A stretch of 64,000 nucleotides of DNA. Source: Pictodentalium vernedei (taxonomy: Eukaryota; Mollusca; Scaphopoda; Dentaliida; Dentaliidae). Shown here in pieces: positions 33,106 to 43,997 of the stretch. The notes under the pieces were generated by a model. It was given only the letters and a program-made list of their open reading frames with translations, did not search any database and was not told the origin of the DNA. The stretch is from contig CM062296.1 in NCBI GenBank assembly GCA_031216915.1, positions 457,946,681-458,010,680 on the forward strand, in the 5' to 3' direction. The number at the start of each line of letters is the position of its first letter. Position 1 is the stretch's first letter. The translations under genes and the position numbers were made by a program.

Positions 33106-33630
33106 GTCTTGACATCTTTTATAGGTAGCCAAAACTTTCCAGGAAACAAATGCAAAGCCATGGGATGTGGACTGTCAGAGTCTTGCAAAAATGTATAAAA
33201 TTTATCAGGCCATCAAGGGTTAGATCACTTCTTGTGAAATTGGACAAAAACGTTTCCTGCGAGGCCTTGGATTTATGGAACATCCTTGATTGAGTTAAGG
33301 GTCATTCAAGGTCTTGAAATCCTGGAAAATGTGTTGGGATACCTTAAAAACCCTGGAATATTTCCGAAATAAAAATGCTGATAAAGCACTTAATCATAAC
33401 TGTGTAGTTTTATATGCTAGAGTTTGTGAAGACATAGTCTTAACTAGGACCTCCACTCATTAATGACGGCTGTTGTAAGGTCTTGAAAAATGCAGAAATA
33501 TATCGAGAAATGGCCTTAAATAATCTTGATTTTTGTCAGTCCTTGCCTGCAGGAACCCTTAAAAAACACATAAAATTATAAACTAGATGATCGGTTAATC
33601 TCTTATAATTACTCCCTCTAATTTAGGTAT
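33106..33630. other. Intron segment before DIRS F
   Basis: Contains several GGTCTTGAAATCCTGGAAA-like fragments of a dispersed repeat. No gene. Confidence 0.4.
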
Positions 33631-33842
33631 ATTTTTATACTGTACCAATGACCCAGATTTAGCTGGTGCTAAACTCCTTAATTCAGGGCCAAACACAAAT
33701 TTTGCCCCCCCCCCCCCACCCCAATCCCCAAAATTTGCATCAAAAACCGAAAAATACATGTCCTATATGGTCCTCCATACATTTACTCCTCTGCGCATGC
33801 GCAGTGTCAAGGAGGTCCCGAAATTGGCGCCAATTATCATTC
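33631..33842 (+). repeat. DIRS copy F left inverted terminal repeat
   Basis: Begins ATTTTTATACTGTACC, ends GCCAATTATCATTCT. Has a poly-C run (about 33705-33718). The core TGCGCATGCGCA is kept at 33792-33803. Pairs with 40586-40813. Confidence 0.87.
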
Positions 33843-34739
33843 TTTGTTTGGCCCTCAAAACAGTCACACTTCTCTGTTATTTGTGCTTCCAAATCTCAGT
33901 TTTCATGATGCCAGACACATTTTGATGAGAGAAATGGTGGAAATAAAGAGGATATATAAGGAGGAGAGGAAAAAATTTAGTGCAAGAAAATGTTCAGGGC
34001 TGTAACTTATAATTATTTTATGAAATTATTTCTAGTTGCCTTTTTTCAAAGCATAGCCCTGATGTTGTCATTCTTGCTATGAAGTACCATTGTTTGATCA
34101 GTGTTTCCTCTCTACCTTCCTTATTCCCCCCTAGCTATTCTCCCATGTTTTGGCTTATTTTTTTGTAATGTTTATTACTAAAATTTCTTGGGAGTTTTGG
34201 CTTGGTAACAGAATTATTTCTGTTTTTTCCCCATGTTTACGTCCTCACCCTAGGGGTCTTTAGGCGTTTTGGTCTGCATCTACCATCTGATGTTCTACAG
34301 TTTCTTCTCTGGAAGCCTCTGTTCTGCATCAGATAGTGTTTTAATTGGTGACTGATTTCGGGCCATGTTTGTTTCAGTGCCTGGAGTCATGTTTCCAGTT
34401 TGTTGACACTTTTGCTTAGGTTGACAACAGTTACTGCTGATAGTGATTATTTGTCTTCTGCATCTCTTATTCATAGTAAGATACATTATTATTGTCCGTA
34501 AGTGTCTCATTAATTTTTTCAAAATGAATTTAAATTTTTGTCCATACTTAGGCTTTTTTGGGATCCATTGGGCTCAGGGTTCCCTTTGGGACTTGGGCTC
34601 TTCTGAAAAAATTTTTTTTTTTTTTTTTAAATTTTTTTCTTTTCAAATCATTATTTATTAATGAATATAATGGATTGCTGTATTATATATCTTTATTGTC
34701 AAGGATTAGTGCGAATACTATAATTGTTTACATTTCACA
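33843..34739 (+). other. DIRS 5' leader, copy F
   Basis: Non-coding leader shared by all copies. It includes paired CATCTGATG ... CATCAGAT motifs (about 34283 and 34328) that can form a stem, and ends at TTTCACAATG. Probably the promoter or leader RNA region. Confidence 0.55.
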
Positions 34740-36870
34740 ATGAATAATTATTGTTCAAATTGTAATAGGAGGAAATCTTCCTATGATTCTCATGATCTCT
34801 GTATTAATTGTTCTCTCTGTACTCGCACTGATCTTTGTTCTGTGTGTTTCAAATGGGATGACAAACGTTGGAAACGTGTGTCCCGGTATGTTGTTTCTGG
34901 AGAAAGGTCCATTCCGGTTCTTTCTCCTCAGAGTCACTCTAGTATTTCACTCTCTTTTTCAGAGGAACAAGAACAGGGTGATATTTCCGTGATGTCGTCC
35001 AGAAGTGTGCCTCCGTCGTCACATACAAGTGAAGAGCTAGCGGCAAAAGTGCTCATGGAGATTCGTCAATTACCCAAAAGGAACCTGAAGGGGTTGACAT
35101 CCGCTAGCTCGACCGGGGTTTTTTCATCCATTCACCGAATGGGGCAGCACCCGGGTTCATCCGTTGCGGTCCAGCAGAGAGAGTCGGGTGTTGCGAGCAC
35201 TATAAAACATCCATGTGCACACCCAGTGACGACGGAAGGGAGGATGGATCGGAGGAAGCCTGACTTGTCCAGCTCGGCACGGGCTGCAAGTGAGAGAGGT
35301 CCATCTCTCATACAGCAGCATCTGAGACCAGATGTTGTAGTCCGTAGCATTACGCAGTCGGAGCATACGTCCGCCACTCAGGACGCTCCAGTATATAGGC
35401 AGTCCGGCGAAGCTACCTATAAGGCTTCCGTATCCTCACAGCAGCACACTCGACCGCACCTTGGCTACGTGACCAGTGAATTACAGTCTGCTTCGCCGAC
35501 CAGGGATTCCACGGCGACCAGGTCATGCCATCCGGTAGCCAGGGATACGAGGCCTTCTTCATCTGGACGTTCGCATAAAAGATGTATGCAGGATGCAACG
35601 TCCAGGGAGCTTCCGTCGGCTAAATCCAGTAAGACCGCGGCTCCCCAGGCCTCCATAACGGATGTGCTATCACAGATGGCAAAGTTAATCGCAGCATCCC
35701 AACAACCGGCAGAGCCTCTGTCGGAACATGAAATGTCAGAAGATGCTGGGTCGGTAGGTTCCGCCGCTGGATCGGGTGCGGACGACCGAGATTTACATGA
35801 TTTACATGAGGTCCGGCAGGATGGCGAAACGGGATTCCGATGAATTAGATATTTCCCTTTCGGAACAACATAAAATAGCCGTAGAATTCATCCGGCATTA
35901 CCTTCCAGAAGTTGTTCTGCCGGACCAAAATGCTGCACAGCTGGATAGGGGGTGATAGCACCACTGGACACCGATTTTTTTAATCGGTTTAGGGACATTG
36001 TCCCGGAATTTCCGTCACAATCCAAGAATGTCTCTCGGATTTTTGAATTATTGAATGACGCTATAGATAAACTTGCCAACAAGACGGGCAGGTCAGCCTC
36101 CTACCGGCATCTGCTCTACAGCTGCCATTTATTAATCAAAGGAACAAGTTTGATACGGCAGGTCAGGGCATCCAGAGAGTTCCTCTGCGTTTAGATGACC
36201 AGGCTGAAGACCTTGATATATCCATGCCGTCATCTATGTCACTTCCGTCATCTACGATGGAAACGACGATATCGTCTAACAGAGTTAGTTTAGGTGCTCT
36301 TTCCTACGCAGATCACCTTACTAGAGCATTGTCATTACGCTTTGAAGGACCAGAATTTCAAGATGTACAAACGTCATTAAGAGTTCTGTCTAGGGCCAGG
36401 CCATAGCTTTTTCCACTTATAACTCCGCCCTTTCAGTGGCAAATTTGGAGTTAACTAGACGTGACGCGGCCCTGGCTACTTCCACACGCGTGGACAGTAA
36501 GGTGAAAAACTCTCTTAGAGTCGCCCCGGTCTCTGGAGAGTTTCTCTTCAGTGGCAAGCTTTCTGATATATATGATAAATTAACAAAGAAAGCTTTGGAC
36601 TCTCTGCTGTTTAAGTCTGCTTCCAAGAAATCGGAATCAGCAGACAGGAGTAGGCCAGGCACTTCCGGGACGAGTTGTCCAGGGGAAGTTCCTATAGAGG
36701 TTCCTATGCGTCCTCTAGGTCTTACTCTAGAGACTGGCAGAGTAGCGACTTGACTAGGGACCGTTACGCTGGCCGAAATAACCGGTCAGACGCCCCTAGG
36801 CCGACGGGGTGAGGTGTGGGTCGCGGAGGACTTAGTTTCTCCTTCCGCAAGCCTCGCGGATCCAGGAGGT
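34740..36870 (+). pseudogene. DIRS gag, copy F (N-terminal 367 codons open)
   Basis: The ORF from ATG 34740 to 35843 is open. Its N-terminus has a Cys-rich cluster (CSNCNRRKSSYDSHDLCINC, then further C-x2-C pairs) and then KRVSRYVVSGERSIPVLSP, a long Ser-rich region and TDVLSQMAKLIAASQQ. A frameshift after GETGFR breaks it. Later pieces in other frames (36224-36406, 36436-36753) match the E gag C-terminal part. E gag, 700 codons, shows the intact length. Function by analogy: structural or nucleic-acid-binding protein of the particle. Confidence 0.82.
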
Positions 36871-38863
36871 GATGGTCTAGTCCTCTGTCGCGTTCCGGTG
36901 GACGGAAGACTGTCGAGTTTCTCAAACAGTTGGGAATCAATTACGGAGGACCCTTGGGTTCGAGGGGTTATTTCGGAAGGACTGAAACTGTCCTTCAAAG
37001 GCAAACCTCCATTAACTCGAAGTCCAAGATGGACTCAGCTTCCGTCAAATTGTCAGAAAAGAACGGCACTTCTATCAGAAGTCTAGTCTGTTTTAACAAA
37101 GAACGCGATAGAGGTCGTAGAAAACCAGGAATCTCCAGGTTTCTACAGCCACCTTTTTCTGGTTCCGAAGCCAGACGGCTCGTTCCATCCAGTGATCGAC
37201 TTAAGCTGGGTAAACAAGCTGATCGTGGCTCCAAAGTTTTATATGGAGACCATTCGATCGGTCAGAGCGAGCATTCAAGTGAACGACTATGCTGCGAGCA
37301 CAGACCTCAAGGATGCGTACTTTCACATCATGGTGCATCCGGCGTTCAGAAAGTATCTTCACTTCGCTGTCCTAGGTGTTGTTTATCAGTTCTGAGCAAT
37401 GTGCTTTGGTCTGAATCTAGTGCCCTGGGCATTCACTCGAGTAATGAACTCGGTAATGACTCATTTCCGAGCTCATTCATCTGCGGTAATGTCAGCTTAC
37501 CTGGACGATATTCTTTAGAGACACGGCAACGAGTTAACGCTTCAGAACGACATGCACAATCTGCTTCTATTGCTCCGACGTCTCGGTTTCATAGTAAATG
37601 AAGAGAAGTCGGATCTGGTGCCGTCCAAGTCATTCACCCACCTGGGAATGAGCTTCGAGACGCACAACAATCTCGTTCGTCTGCCGTTAACCAGAGAGAA
37701 ATTAGTCAGTTGTTACGCTCGCTATTGTCTTCACTCAGACAAAGTGTCAGCGAGGGAATTCATGAGACTAATAGGTCTGTGCAGAGCTGCCGCGGATCTC
37801 ATTCCAATGGGGCGGCTACGCACTCGTCCTCTCCAGGTCTATCTGACTCAGAATTGGAGAGTGAAGATTCATTTGCTCGAGACGGACATCCTCTTGTCAA
37901 GCCAAGTGAAACAAGAGATTCAGACTTGGGCAGACATACAGTGGTTAACTCAGGGAGTTCCACTGCAGTGGCCAGATCCGAGTTTTACGATTATGATGGA
38001 TGCCAGTTAAACAGGCTGGGGCGCGACACTGAGCCCATCGGATTTGAAGTGCCAGGGTCTTTGGGATCCGCAGTTTCTAAGCAAGCACATCAACATCAAA
38101 GAGATGATGTCGATTTGGCTTGCTCTACGTTATTCGATAGACGTTATTCAGAATGCACACGTGCAAATTATGTCCGACAATACGACAGTAGTTGCATATA
38201 TTCGGAACCAGGGTGGCACTCATTCCATTCCGTTGCTCAATCTAACGGAAAGAATTCTTCTGTTTGTAGTAGAACATCAGATTCTTCTCTCCGTCCGTCA
38301 TATTCCGGGTTGTCTGAACGTCTTAGCAGACTCCCTTTCATGGAGGGGGTCGCCTGTTGCCTTCAGAATGGACTCTCAACAAGCAAGTATTCAATCAGAT
38401 TTGCTACCAATGGGAACTGCCAATGATAGATTTATTTGCGACACATCTCAACAATCAGTTGCAGACGTATGTGTCACCTTGTCCGGATCCTCGAGCGTTT
38501 GCAGTAGACGCTCTCTCGATCTCTTGGGACGGAATGATAGGATATGCGTATCCTCCAGCGCCATTGATTCAGCAGATATTGCTCAAGATAAAACAATCGC
38601 AATGCAAGATTCTGTTGGTAGCATCTCTGTCTCCACAGAGACCGTGGATAAATCTACTCAGGTGTCTGTTGTGGGACATGCCGAGGAAGCTTCCTCAACG
38701 GGAAGATCTTCTTTCGCAAGGGAAATCGCAAATCCTCCATCACAATCCGCAAGGTCTAAACCTTCACGTATTTCCGTTGTGCGGTCCTTCTTGGTCGGAA
38801 AACATTTTACAGGACGAGCAGTGGATGCGATTTCTAACTGTAGGAGGACCTCCTCTTCGCTAA
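36814..38863 (+). pseudogene. DIRS ORF2, copy F: RT, RNase H, MT-like
   Basis: One frame from 36814 to about 38340 carries RT (VIDLSWVNKLIVAPKFYMET, STDLKDAYFHIMVHP, then YLDDIL) and RNase H. The RNase H residues are D in MMDAS, E in NIKEMM, D in SDNTTVVAY and D in LADSLS. Premature stops are TAG 37084-37086, TGA 37393-37395, TAG near 37516 and TAA 38008-38010. After a one-base insertion near 38350 the MT-like domain reads on (38357-38863): MIDLFATHLNNQL, FAVDALSISW, AYPPAPLI, LLVASLSPQRPW. That matches the post-RNase H domain of DIRS elements, often called DNA adenine methyltransferase-like. Overlaps YR in another frame. Confidence 0.85.
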
Positions 38864-39818
38864 ACTATGCTGCTAAGTGGAGGATCTTTTGTCAGTGGTG
38901 TGGGGATCATTCCGTAGATATTTATGATCCTTCCATTCCAGACATAGCAAACTTTCCAGTATACTTGTTTGATGAGATTAATCTGCAGCCTATCACCATT
39001 AAGGGTTATAGGTCTATGCTATCCGATACCTAAGCACATCATGATAGCTTGATGATTGGAACTAATGTCTCTTTATCTAAGTTAGTTAGAAATTTTTCTA
39101 TAAATAGACCTAGAACCCTTAGATTAATTCCGAAGTGGAATTTGGCCTGGGTTCTTCTTAAGCTAAAAGAAGCGCCTTTTGAGCCTCTTGACACAGTGGC
39201 CTTCAAATTCTTAACATATAAGACAGCTTTTCTCTTAGCTTTCTCTTCTGCTAGAAGAGTTAGTGAGCTTCATGCGCTATCTGTGGAGGATTCTCACTAC
39301 CGTAGTGTCGGTAATACTATTACCTTTACCACCAATGTTGGATTTTGGGCTAAGAATCAGGCTCCTAATAAGTATCCTGAACCTATTATTATTAAGGCCC
39401 TTCCATCATCTGATGGGTGTAGGCCTCTACTGTGTCCTGTTAGAGCAATACGTATTTACAAACGTAGATCTGATTTCATCAGAAAGGGACGTAAGCGTTT
39501 CTTTCTGTCTTGATGCCTAATAGAAAGGATATTATGGTTCATTCTATTGCTAGATGGATTCAATTAACTATTCGTACTGCTTATGAAAAATTATCTTCTT
39601 CTCAGCAGTCGGCACTCAAGATCTCAGCTCATGAAGTAAGAGCTCTTTCTACTTCTTGGGCCTATGCTAATTGTATTGCTATTACTGATCTAATGAAGGC
39701 TGCATATTTGTCTCAACCTTCCACATTCACTAATTTTTTTCTCAGAAATATTGAGTCCATTTCTGGAGAACTCCATTGTTTAGGTCTGTTATCAGTTGCT
39801 CAGAATATCGTCCACTAA
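38600..39818 (+). pseudogene. DIRS tyrosine recombinase, copy F (catalytic residues changed)
   Basis: Starts inside the MT-like region in another frame. The N-terminal core-binding domain reads NYAAKWRIFCQWC, DIANFPVYLFDE, TIKGYRSMLSDT, then a TAA stop (39031-39033, others have Tyr). The catalytic domain (39049 on) has AFLLAFSSARRVSELHALS (first Arg), then a 1-base deletion near 39511. Box II is HEVRALSTSWA (His, second Arg). The nucleophile position, 33 residues after that Arg, is Phe (FTNFFLRN) where copies A and C have Tyr. The upstream Trp of AAYWSQ is Leu. YR normally inserts the circular DNA. Confidence 0.85.
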
Positions 39819-40421
39819 ACAGTTGCAACTATAGTTATGTAGGCTTTCTGTTCCGGCAGTGACTCTGTCCTGCTGCCCTCTTCGCTCTGGGGTATTTGAC
39901 CCAGGGCAAGGAGGGGAGGGGGGGGGGGGGGGGGGCGGGTGTTCCCTTAGGTCACCTGCTTTATAGTGAAAAGCAAGGGAATACCTCACCCAGAGTCAGT
40001 AATTCCTAGTCGGTACCAGGATGGTTTTAAAGTGTAAAGCTAATGTTTAATCATCCATGTAATATTTTTAAAGTGTAGCTCGGTGTGAAGCATTTGTATA
40101 TGTCATGTGTCAAACGAGCCTTAATATACAATCCTCGGACACTTTTAATGAATATAAAGAGTCTCATTTCTCTGGACTTCCTTTATTTATTGGCTTACCT
40201 TTAAAAATATTAGTATAAAGGGTTATACTGGATGTTAATAGAGATCATTGCTTATTATGCTCAATTACTGATCGGTATTGTGTCTTTCTTCTTTATTTTT
40301 AATTGGAAAGATACTTGTAAAGCCTATCTCTTCCTTTCTCCTGGAGAGGATATTCTATTATACATAATTGAGCTTATTGGATTTTCCTTTATGTCCTAGG
40401 CCCTCCAGCCTATTTACTATT
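39819..40421 (+). other. DIRS 3' non-coding region, copy F
   Basis: Holds CTGGGGTATTTGACCCAG and a long poly-G run (about 39918-39935), then TTTATAGTGAAAAGCAAGGG, the uninterrupted version of the gypsy target seen in copy B. Confidence 0.7.
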
Positions 40422-40510
40422 CAGCTAAGTCTGGGTCATTGGTACAGTATAAAAATGTTAAAATATTTATAGTAATTTATATATTTTTTATACTTACCAA
40501 TGACCCAGAC
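40422..40510 (+). repeat. DIRS ICR, copy F
   Basis: CAGCTAAGTCTGGGTCATTG ... TTACCAATGACCCAGAC, reverse complement of the left end joined to that of the right end. Confidence 0.85.
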
Positions 40511-40585
40511 AGGGATGGCCCTCCCAGGAGTTGGGAACTCATACCTCCCCGCTGAGTACATAACGCTTACCAGGCACTGGTTGTA

Positions 40586-40813
40586 AGAATGATAATTGGC
40601 GCCAATTTCGTGACCTCCTTGACACTGCACATGCGCAGAGGAGTAAATGTATGGAGGACCATATAGGACATGTATGTTTCGGTTTTTGATGCAAATTTTG
40701 GGGATTGGGGGGGCAAAATTTGTGTTTGGCCCTGAATTAAGGAGTTTAGCACCAGCTAAGTCTGGGTCATTGGTAAGTATAAAAAATATATAAATTACTA
40801 TAAATTTGTTAAC
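40586..40813 (+). repeat. DIRS copy F right inverted terminal repeat
   Basis: Inverse of 33631-33842. Its palindrome is damaged (CTGCACATGCGCAG) and its outer end reads TTTGTTAAC. Confidence 0.86.
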
Positions 40814-41030
40814 ATTTCTTTAATTTGAGAACATTGGTTTCTGCTGCGAGCTTGGTGGAATTTAAAGACCTGTCCTCACACCTCTTTTGTTATTAATTTA
40901 AGTTAGTCATACCGACTGGCGGAGACTTCTAGACTGATTTGGGTTGTAAGAATTTGTTCCCCATTAATTTATTTTTCATTTATTCAAGAGTGCAAGTATT
41001 ATTAAATATGTTTTTCTCATTCCAATATAG
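40814..41030. other. Intron between DIRS F and exon
   Basis: AT-rich, ends in TTTTTCTCATTCCAATATAG acceptor. Nothing else seen. Confidence 0.5.
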
Positions 41031-41201
41031 GTCCAGAGTATGCTATGTATTGTGTTAACCACTTGCTGCTTCCAATGTTACAATCATGGCTGAGAAGAGG
41101 ATCTCAGGTTTATGGTTACTGGATTACAGGGGCATCAAATTTTAAACAATGTAATGGGTTAATGGCTGACTTAGTGGTTGATTATGTCATACAGTTTTCT
41201 G
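41031..41201 (+). CDS. ARFGEF3: ARFGEF3-like exon, fourth visible
   Basis: This 171-bp exon enters and leaves in phase 1, donor TCTG|GTAAGC. It encodes PEYAMYCVNHLLLPMLQSWL, RRGSQVYGYW and NFKQCNGLMADLVVDYVIQF. The order (GxxIY/YAMY..HLLLPM..WLRR, YW, SNFKxxxGL..LVVxxI) matches a well-conserved block of ARFGEF3 and is the strongest single piece of evidence for the gene identity. DIRS F ends only 217 bp upstream of this exon. Confidence 0.9.
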
Positions 41202-42903
41202 GTAAGCATCATCTGTCTCTTTTTATTTTTATACCCCCACTTTCGAAGAGAATGGGGTTATACTGGATTTCATTCATCTGTCCATACATCCACCCATCCA
41301 TACATCCATCTATGCATCTATGTCCATCCATCTGCAGTGATATCTTACCAGTGAGTGGATGGATTTCAGTGAAATTTGGTATGAGGGATGCTTATGATAA
41401 GCCACTCCTGTACATGTTATAAAAAAGTTGCCCACCTTTTTTCAACAGAGTTGCAGTCCTTACTTTGTTTTTAATTCATTTATGCTTCATTGGTCCAGCA
41501 CTGCAGTGGGTGTATTATTGCCGTCAGCTTTTGTTTCCATGTTCTACACTACAGCCTGCTTTTGCCATCTGACTGGAGTGTGTCTCACTTTTTATTCATG
41601 CATTTTGACTTATGATTGTTTAAAATCTGTGAGGTGAGAAAACAAATTTGTCCATGAAGTTCAAAGTATATTTACTCCCTTGAAAAAAACAGAAATATTT
41701 TATTCCTGTATAAGAAATCTAGTTGTTACATCATTAAGGCACCACCTCAATATACCTCAAATACCCAGTGTTTAAACAGAAGCAGTTCTGCTTGTGGCTT
41801 ATTTCCAAAGATATTTGTCACATCAAATCAGAGAAATATAACATTGTTTGCATTGGTAATCGTCTATTCATAGAATGTAAACAGAATGTCAGAAAGACTA
41901 GAAAATTGATTATAATGCATTATATCGATAAGAATAACACATGATCAGCTGGTAGCTGGTATCTATGTGGTAAATCACATCATTGACTGATATTTGAGCA
42001 GAAAATGGTATCAACCGAGAATCCACATCCACAACCAATACTGTAGAAACATAATACAAATCTTGACCCCCCCCCCCTCCCCCAATTCTTGTTTGTGCTA
42101 TGAAGCCCATCAGACAAGAGATTATATCCAGTTTCTGTGATGCAAGCAGATGGCAGTAATTGAATACCCTGGAAAGGGCATTGTAGGTTAACCCATCACC
42201 TAATGTATAGGTCCACAAATGGCCAGCAATATTCACAAAATCACCATTTAAATTTTACTATTCTTTTCAATTTGCCTCCAAAACACAAATTATGATGCTC
42301 ATTGGAATGAGCTTACTACAATGAGGGTGCCATAAGCCATATTTTCAAGCAGAAATTCAAAATTTCTAGTTATTTAAAAAATTGTTTTGCAAATGCCATC
42401 GTCTAGTTTTGTTAGGTAAAAGGCTAAGTTCCAGCTTATATCAGAACCCAGTTTTCAGCTGAGCAAACTGAAGCAACAAAAAGATGAAACATCTTGTCTG
42501 TTTAGGTTCAAACTCACAACTTTCCAATCAGATGTCTGATGCACAAACCTGTGAGTCAGTGCATTTGTTATAACTTGAAATGGCTTAGGGCAACTGTTAT
42601 TTTCAACCTATAGTCATATGGCAGCTGGGTGAAAATATCAGTTTGCCGTCCTGACTATATTAAATGTGGTTGCTTCAGATATATGCTATTGGTTTAATCT
42701 GAAAGTATTAAATTAAGTATGAATGGGAATGGATTAAAAAGACAGCATCTATTCAGCCGATATTGACCAAATTAACCAATAGTGCTAAATTATTTTTGGT
42801 TCTCAAAATTTGTTCACATGCTTTTGACTTGTTACAATTTATGGGAGAGTGTAGGTACTTTCCCATAAATTCTAACATGTCAAATCCATGCAGACTAAAT
42901 AAT
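41202..42903. other. Intron with several dispersed repeats
   Basis: About 41225-41450: repeat starting TTTTATACCCCCACTTTCGA with CCATCCATC tract. About 41470-41640: block AATTCATTTATGCTTCATTG, GTCCAGCACTGCAGTGG, which recurs at 51427-51470. About 42067-42084: poly-C. About 42240-42400: decayed dispersed repeat. About 42487-42570 on the minus strand: tRNA-like A- and B-box arrangement (GTGAGTTTGAACC), a possible SINE. No gene. Confidence 0.5.
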
Positions 42904-43104
42904 ATTTTTATACTGTACCAATGACCCAGACATAGCTGGTGCTAACTCTTAAAATATAGGGCCAAACACAAATTTTGCCCCCCAATCCCCAAAATTTGCA
43001 TCTAAAACTAAAGAAAACATGTCCTGAAAGGCCCTCCACACCTCGCCCCCACTGCGCATGCGCAGTGTCCAGGACGTTCCGAAATTGGCGCCATTTATTA
43101 TTCT
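42904..43104 (+). repeat. DIRS copy C left inverted terminal repeat
   Basis: Begins ATTTTTATACTGTACC; palindrome ACTGCGCATGCGCAGT at 43051-43066. Pairs with 49672-49898. Confidence 0.87.
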
Positions 43105-43997
43105 AAGTTTGGCCCTTCATCAGTTAACATCTGACTGATCTTTGTGCTTTTAAATCTCAGTTTAAATGATGCCAGACACATAAATATTAGTGAAATGGTG
43201 ATTCTAAGGAGGATAGAAAAGGAGGAGAGGAAAAGAATGTGTGACAGAATATTATCAGGGCTGTAACTTAAAATTTTTTAATGAAATTATGTTAAGTTAC
43301 CTATTTTCAAGGCAGCAGCCATTTTGTTGTCATTCTGATTATTTAGTTACACTGTTTTTTCAAGTGTTTTTCCTCTCTCCCTGTCCTTTAAGTTCCCCCT
43401 TGCTATTCTCCCATGCTTTTGGCATAGTTTCTGTAATTATTATTACTAAAATTTCTTGGGAGTTTTAGCTTAATAACAGAATGAATTCTGTTCTTTCCCC
43501 ATGTTTACGTCTTCACCTACGGGTGGTTAGGCGTTGTGTTCTGCATCTACCATCTGATGTTCTGCAGTTTCTTCCCTGGAAGTCTCTGTTTTGCATCAGA
43601 TGGTGTATTTTTGGTAACTGATTTCGGGCCTGGGTGCCTGGAGTCTTATTTTAGTGTTTTTACACTCATTGTTTACATTTACAACAGCCCTCTGTGTGAG
43701 GGGGGGATTTCTAAATAATAATATCTTTATGTTATTTTAATCATAACTAGATACATTATTATTGTTCGTAAGTGTTGAATAAATTGTTTAAAATATTTTT
43801 AAAATTTTTGTCCACACTTAGGCTTGGGATCCATTGGGGCTCAACGTTACTTTTCAGAAACTTGGGCTGTTCTGAAAAAATATTTTTTCAAAATATTTTG
43901 ATTTCAATTATTTTTTCTATATTAATGGATCATATTATTATTATGTATTTGATTGCCAGGGGTTAGTGCGAGTACCAGGACTTGTTTTCTTTTCTCA

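Larger units (their letters stand above)
33631..40813 (+). mobile_element. DIRS-type retrotransposon copy F (complete but inactive)
   Basis: 7,183 bp; the most complete copy, with every region in order: left ITR, 5' leader, gag, ORF2 (RT-RNase H-MT-like), YR, hairpin and poly-G, ICR, right ITR. It lacks the gag duplications of the other copies. ORF2 stays in one frame for about 1.5 kb but has four stops. YR has a stop, a frameshift and changed catalytic residues. It is the best in-window reference for the ancestral layout. Confidence 0.92.

Noticed and set aside
41045-41422. 125-codon ORF running past 41201
   Set aside because: Coding similarity ends at the GTAAGC donor; the rest is intronic repeat.
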